Below are positions 32,582 to 36,222 of a stretch of 36,222 nt of DNA, piece by piece (the first letter of the stretch is position 1; each line of letters begins with the position of its first letter). Under the pieces are notes generated by a model, which did not search any database, was not told the origin of the DNA, and worked only from the letters and a program-made list of their open reading frames with translations. This stretch comes from Actinomycetota bacterium (GTDB lineage Bacteria; Actinomycetota; Humimicrobiia; Humimicrobiales; Humimicrobiaceae), in assembly GCA_016870615.1 (NCBI GenBank), contig VGAZ01000007.1, positions 1 to 36,222 of the forward strand, written 5' to 3'. A program made the position numbers and the translations under genes.

Positions 32582-33850
32582 ATGCCTGATGAGATTTTAA
32601 AAATTAGTAATCTTAGCTTTGCCTATAACGGGACAAAAGTTATCGACAATATAAATTTCTCTGCAGAAAGAGGAAGCTTTATCTCTGTGCTCGGGCCTAA
32701 CGGCTCAGGCAAAAGCACTCTCATAAATCTTATAAGCAATGCCCTTAAGGGTTATGAGGGAAACATCAGTGTTTTCGGCAGGGATATAAAGAAAATGAAT
32801 TCAAGAGATATTGCCAGGCTTATAGCTGTGGTTCCACAGTATTCAAACCCTGGTTTTGATTTTACTGTTGAGGAACTTGTTCTTATGGGACGGTTTCCCT
32901 ATATCTCCCGTTTCGGTTCAGAAACAATCCAGGATTTTAATTTTTGTGCGAAAATCATGAAAAAAACCGGGGTTTTCAGTCTTGCAAAAAAAAAGTTCAA
33001 TGAACTTTCCGGAGGGGAAAAGCAGAGGGTAATAATAGCGCAGGCGCTTGCCCAGGACAGCCCGCTTCTTCTCCTGGATGAACCCACCTCACACCTTGAT
33101 ATTAATTTCCAGATTGAACTTATGGATCTTTTTTACACTTTAAACCGTAAAGAAGATAAAACTATAATAGGAGTTTTTCATGATTTAAACCTTGCGGCTA
33201 ATTACAGCAGCACTGCAATGCTTTTAAAACAGGGCTGCATTTACAGTGCCGGCAAGGTTGAAAAAATAATTACAAGAGACAGTATCCAGGAAGTGTTTCA
33301 CAGTGATGTTTTTGTTGCTAAAAATCCTGTTACGCAAAAAGTTTATATCAGTCCTGCTTTCAGCATTATAAAGGAAAATGACTTACCTGTTCCGGAAGGC
33401 TCAGGCAATATACGGGTGCATGTAATAGGGGGCGGGGGCGCAGCTTCCCCGCTTCTTGACATGTTAACGCGAATGGGCTATAAAGTTACATGCGGTGTTA
33501 TAAATAATTTTGACAGTGATCTTGATACAGCCAGCATGCTTGGCATAACATATGTAAGTGAAGCGCCTTTTTCACCCATAAGTTTTTACTCACAGAATAA
33601 AAATATGGAACTTATCAGGGCAAGTGATGCAGTAATACTTCCTCCGGTTGCATTCGGCAATGGTAATTTTTCCAATCTTGTTTCAGTAAAAGAAGCCCTT
33701 GAGCTGGGAAAGAAAGTCATCATTGTGAACGGCAGCGATATAACAAAAAGGGATTACACCGGCGGAAAAGCTGCAAAGATTTATGAAAAACTTCTCGATA
33801 AAGGTGCAATAGTTGTTGAAAGCATTTTTAGGGTGCCTGAAAAAATATAG
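32582..33850 (+). CDS. btuD: Corrinoid ABC transporter ATPase with extra C-terminal domain
   Basis: A 422-residue protein. Residues 1-265 form a standard FecE/BtuD-type ATPase: Walker A GPNGSGKS (38-45), Q-loop VVPQ (83-86), signature LSGGE (142-146), Walker B LLLLDE (162-167) and switch His in VFHDLN (around 200). From about residue 275 there is an extra domain of some 150 residues starting with a glycine-rich strand-turn VIGGGGAASP and ending ESIFRVPEKI, which looks Rossmann-like. Ordinary BtuD stops near 250-260. The extension may sense nucleotide or corrinoid. Similar long forms exist, as far as I recall, in archaea and anaerobes. Confidence 0.9.
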   Translation: MPDEILKISNLSFAYNGTKVIDNINFSAERGSFISVLGPNGSGKSTLINLISNALKGYEGNISVFGRDIKKMNSRDIARLIAVVPQYSNPGFDFTVEELVLMGRFPYISRFGSETIQDFNFCAKIMKKTGVFSLAKKKFNELSGGEKQRVIIAQALAQDSPLLLLDEPTSHLDINFQIELMDLFYTLNRKEDKTIIGVFHDLNLAANYSSTAMLLKQGCIYSAGKVEKIITRDSIQEVFHSDVFVAKNPVTQKVYISPAFSIIKENDLPVPEGSGNIRVHVIGGGGAASPLLDMLTRMGYKVTCGVINNFDSDLDTASMLGITYVSEAPFSPISFYSQNKNMELIRASDAVILPPVAFGNGNFSNLVSVKEALELGKKVIIVNGSDITKRDYTGGKAAKIYEKLLDKGAIVVESIFRVPEKI

Positions 33851-33921
33851 GCCTGCGAGTTTTATTACAAATCCCATGGCAAAATTATCCTGGATTCCTG
33901 GAAACAGCTTCTCATTGTTTT

Positions 33922-33936
33922 AGGAAGGCCTTTCCT
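33922..33936. other. Small hairpins after btuD
   Basis: AGGAA-GGCCT-TTCCT forms a 5-bp stem. Just before it AAACA/TGTTT (33902-33920) could form another, and TGGAA/TTCCA (33899-33942) could enclose both. There is no T-run; it may be a weak end of the btuCD transcript. Confidence 0.3.
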
Positions 33937-33997
33937 GGTTCCATCATTTCAGATTTTACACATGATATTTTGGTAATAAAAATTTATAATAATATAT

Positions 33998-35386
33998 ATG
34001 GAAAAAAATGGAAAAAAAACAGGCTGGCTGGCAAGCAAGAAACAGGTTGCGCTTTTTTCTCTAATAGTGACCATAATACTTGTTGCAGTAAAAGTATTAA
34101 TGGCTTATCTTTCTAACAGCATTGGCGTTTTGTCTGAGGCTTTAAATAATGGCCTGGATCTTGTTACTGTGCTTATAGTTTTTCTAGCAGTAAGGATGTC
34201 CTCAAAACCAGCAGACTCAGATCATACATATGGACATGGTAAATATGAAAATCTTTCTGCCCTCATTGAAATAATCATAATATCAGTTTTATGTTTTTTT
34301 ATAATTTATAAATCAGCACAGAGAATAATATTTAAGGATTTCGAATTAAATCTTAATAATTATGTTTTTATTGTCCTTATAGTATCAATTGCTGTAAATA
34401 TAGTAAGAGTCTATTTTGTCGGCAGGGCTGCAAAAAAATTTGACTCTTATGCATTTAAAGCTGAATTCTTGAATTATTTCAGCGATATATTAAGTTCAAT
34501 AATTGTAATTATTGGTTTGTTTGTCTCAGAAGCAGGTTTTTATCTGGCAGATCCAATTGCTTCTATAATAATTTCTTTAATGATACTTGTTTTTGGGGCA
34601 AGGATGGCTTTAAAAGTTGTGAGGAATTTCCTTGATTATATTCCCCGGGAGGTGACTGATAAAGTGCGGTGTGTCATAGAGAGCATACCTGAAGTAATGT
34701 CTACAGACAGGATCCTTATTCATGAAGTGGGCAACACTAAATTCATAAATCTTGCCATAAGTGTTGATGATAATATTTATCTCTCCCGCCTTGAAAACCT
34801 AAAAGAAAAAATAAAGGCAAAAATATTACAGGCCTATCCTGGTTCTGAAATAATGATCTCTGCAAAATCTGCTTTTTCCGAGTGTAATATTGATTGCAGG
34901 ATAAAGGAGATCCTGCTGGGCTGGAATGATGTAAAGGATATACATAATCTAAGTATTTATAATGTATCAAATATGATTGATGTTTCAGCGCATATTGAGT
35001 TAAGCAAATCATTAAATTTAATTGAATCAGAAAAACTTACAACTGAAGCCGAAAAAAGAATAAAGCAGGAAATAAAAAACATAAGAAATGTATACATACA
35101 TATTGAGGATAAAAAAAGCGATGAAAACTGGAATGATATAACAAAAGATTCAGAAGAATTAATAAAAGACATAGAGGCCCATATATCAGGTTATATAATT
35201 AAAGATTCCTATCACAATTTTACCATACTGGAGCGAAACGGGTATTATTATATTGCCCTGCACTGCAGGCTTGACAGGAATATGGAAATAGATTCGGCTC
35301 ATTCAGTTATAACTGAGCTGGAAGACAGGATAAAAAGTATTTCCGCTAAAATCAAAGATGTGCTTGTGCATGTTGAGCCGGGATAG
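33998..35386 (+). CDS. Cation diffusion facilitator family transporter with long C-terminal region
   Basis: A 462-residue membrane protein. The first 210 residues hold six hydrophobic segments and the CDF motif [10 protein letters not shown] (77-86). CDF exporters move Zn, Mn, Fe, Co or Ni out of the cytoplasm in exchange for protons. In TM2 the usual metal-site Asp/His pair appears as SEALNNGLD, and in TM5 as NYFSD, so the metal is not obvious. The C-terminal 250 residues are roughly twice the usual length and seem to hold two or three tandem copies of the dimerisation domain (repeated VHIE/VHVE-like strand ends). Cobalt handling near cobalamin genes is tempting but unproven. Confidence 0.85.
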   Translation: MEKNGKKTGWLASKKQVALFSLIVTIILVAVKVLMAYLSNSIGVLSEALNNGLDLVTVLIVFLAVRMSSKPADSDHTYGHGKYENLSALIEIIIISVLCFFIIYKSAQRIIFKDFELNLNNYVFIVLIVSIAVNIVRVYFVGRAAKKFDSYAFKAEFLNYFSDILSSIIVIIGLFVSEAGFYLADPIASIIISLMILVFGARMALKVVRNFLDYIPREVTDKVRCVIESIPEVMSTDRILIHEVGNTKFINLAISVDDNIYLSRLENLKEKIKAKILQAYPGSEIMISAKSAFSECNIDCRIKEILLGWNDVKDIHNLSIYNVSNMIDVSAHIELSKSLNLIESEKLTTEAEKRIKQEIKNIRNVYIHIEDKKSDENWNDITKDSEELIKDIEAHISGYIIKDSYHNFTILERNGYYYIALHCRLDRNMEIDSAHSVITELEDRIKSISAKIKDVLVHVEPG

Positions 35387-35418
35387 TTGAATTGATAGCA
35401 AAACATGGAGGTATTTTT

Positions 35419-35613
35419 ATGGATTGTAAAAAAGAAGTAAATCTGGCCAGATGCAATTGCAGCTATGAGCCATGCTCAAGAAAGGGCATATGCTGTGATT
35501 GCATAGCTTATCACAAATCAAATGGTGAATTGCCGGCATGCTATTTTAATGATGCTGATGAAAGAACTTACAACAGGAGTATTGGATTTTTTATGAAAGC
35601 TAGCAGGCGGTAG
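35419..35613 (+). CDS. Cysteine-rich small protein (DUF6485-like)
   Basis: A 64-residue soluble protein with seven Cys in its first 26 residues and one further (C3, C12, C14, C18, C23, C24, C26 and C40), including [13 protein letters not shown] and PACYF. It resembles the DUF6485 family of small proteins found in anaerobes, presumed to bind zinc or an iron-sulfur cluster. GGAGGT nine bases before the ATG at 35419 fixes the start; the earlier TTG at 35392 lies before that site. It is 32 bp after the CDF gene. Function unknown. Confidence 0.65.
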   Translation: MDCKKEVNLARCNCSYEPCSRKGICCDCIAYHKSNGELPACYFNDADERTYNRSIGFFMKASRR

Positions 35614-35725
35614 GTCCTGTAGTTTTAATAATGAAATACCTTTTAGTCTTTTTAAATTATTTATGTTTTATTAAGAGTTATTCAATAAATCTATTATAAA
35701 AAAATCATTTATATTTTTATAAGTT

Positions 35726-36222
35726 ATGCTTAATCTTAACAGAAGCAGCCTCAGATCAGGTATAGGCATCCTTTATTATATCTGGATTCAGGAAAACAAT
35801 GATTTTCCGGTAATAATTTATCTTGGAAATAGCGCTAAGTCTTATAATGATTACCAGAAAACACTGATTATCAAATATTGCAATGTAATATTTTCCGATA
35901 AGAGTTCAATATTTATTGAAGAAAGAATAAATGATTATTTTGCTAAAAATAAAAATAGCTTAAATATGCCCTGCAGGTTTTTAACAGGCAGTGATTTTGA
36001 AAAAAATATATGGATAAAAACTGCAGATATATCTTATGGGCAGGTAGCTACTTATAAAGAAGTTGCTGAGTCTGCTGGCTGCCCTGCTGCATGGAGGGCT
36101 GCAGGCACTGCACTGGGTAATAATCCTTTAATGCTTATTATACCCTGCCACAGGGTAATTAAATCATCAGGTGAAATAGGGAAATATGGTGGAGGGGAAA
36201 AAGTCAAAGCATTTCTTCTTAT
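35726..36222 (+). CDS. ogt: Methylated-DNA--[protein]-cysteine S-methyltransferase (3' end outside window)
   Basis: An open frame runs from the ATG at 35726 to the end of the window without a stop (165 codons). The C-terminal part is a clear O6-alkylguanine-DNA alkyltransferase: ISYGQVATYKEVA (helix-turn-helix), an RAAGTALGNNP block with the arginine finger, and the active-site IIPCHRVI. It takes the alkyl group from O6-methylguanine onto that Cys. The N-terminal domain is poorly conserved, as usual. No good ribosome site is seen, so a nearby start could be used instead. The end of the protein lies beyond the right edge. Confidence 0.88.
   Translation, partial: MLNLNRSSLRSGIGILYYIWIQENNDFPVIIYLGNSAKSYNDYQKTLIIKYCNVIFSDKSSIFIEERINDYFAKNKNSLNMPCRFLTGSDFEKNIWIKTADISYGQVATYKEVAESAGCPAAWRAAGTALGNNPLMLIIPCHRVIKSSGEIGKYGGGEKVKAFLL

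Overview
The window is 36.2 kb of AT-rich, densely coded DNA. Almost every gene is on the + strand; the only intact minus-strand gene I accept is a small tautomerase. Gene content points to an anaerobic, corrinoid-using bacterium: several corrinoid-dependent methyltransferase components, cobalamin salvage and a cobalamin riboswitch, with no rRNA, phage or transposase genes. Two ABC substrate-binding proteins carry lipoprotein-type signal peptides. I cannot place the lineage firmly. The composition would suit an uncultured low-G+C anaerobe (Atribacterota, Actinomycetota of the OPB41/Humimicrobiia type, or Bacillota), but that is a guess.

Region 1 (1-23.5 kb, extending to 24.4 kb) is a catabolic island. 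It opens with the 3' end of a fucose/arabinose-isomerase-like gene cut by the left edge. Next come a TIM-barrel sugar isomerase/epimerase, a DeoR-type regulator, a complete sugar ABC importer (lipoprotein, double ATPase, two permeases) and a class II aldolase. Methyltransferase genes follow, interleaved with sugar genes: MttB-family protein 1, two UroD-fold proteins, a full-length fucose-isomerase-like paralog, a creatininase-family hydrolase, a third UroD-fold protein, a RhaM-like mutarotase, a corrinoid protein, MttB 2, a second RhaM-like mutarotase, MttB 3, a second corrinoid protein, a rhamnulokinase-like FGGY kinase and an SDR dehydrogenase. All three MttB proteins are read through without an in-frame UAG, so they belong to the non-pyrrolysine branch that includes glycine betaine methyltransferase MtgB.

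My main inference is that region 1 imports and dismantles an O- or N-methylated deoxysugar (or a methylated cyclitol). Corrinoid methyltransferases would remove methyl groups, and the mutarotase, isomerase, kinase and aldolase would degrade the carbon skeleton. No pterin-dependent methyl acceptor enzyme (MtgA-like) and no reductive activator (RamA-like) is visible; they may lie to the left or elsewhere in the genome.

Region 2 (24.8-33.9 kb) supplies the cofactor. It holds CobT, CobO, a cobalamin riboswitch with a downstream terminator, BtuF, CobU, CobS, BtuC and a BtuD with an unusual C-terminal domain. This is a salvage and lower-loop assembly set without corrin-ring synthesis genes. A DsrE-like and a TusA-like sulfur-relay protein, plus the decayed end of a GGDEF gene, sit inside it.

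Region 3 (34.0-36.2 kb) has a cation diffusion facilitator with a long C-terminal tail, a cysteine-rich small protein and the start of an O6-alkylguanine-DNA alkyltransferase cut by the right edge.

Several intergenic structures stand out: a 22-bp tandem repeat of a GGGGAC-type palindrome set inside a duplicated mttB 5' end, a predicted three-way-junction RNA between btuF and cobU, an alternating repeat upstream of tusA, and strong hairpins around the sugar-transporter genes.
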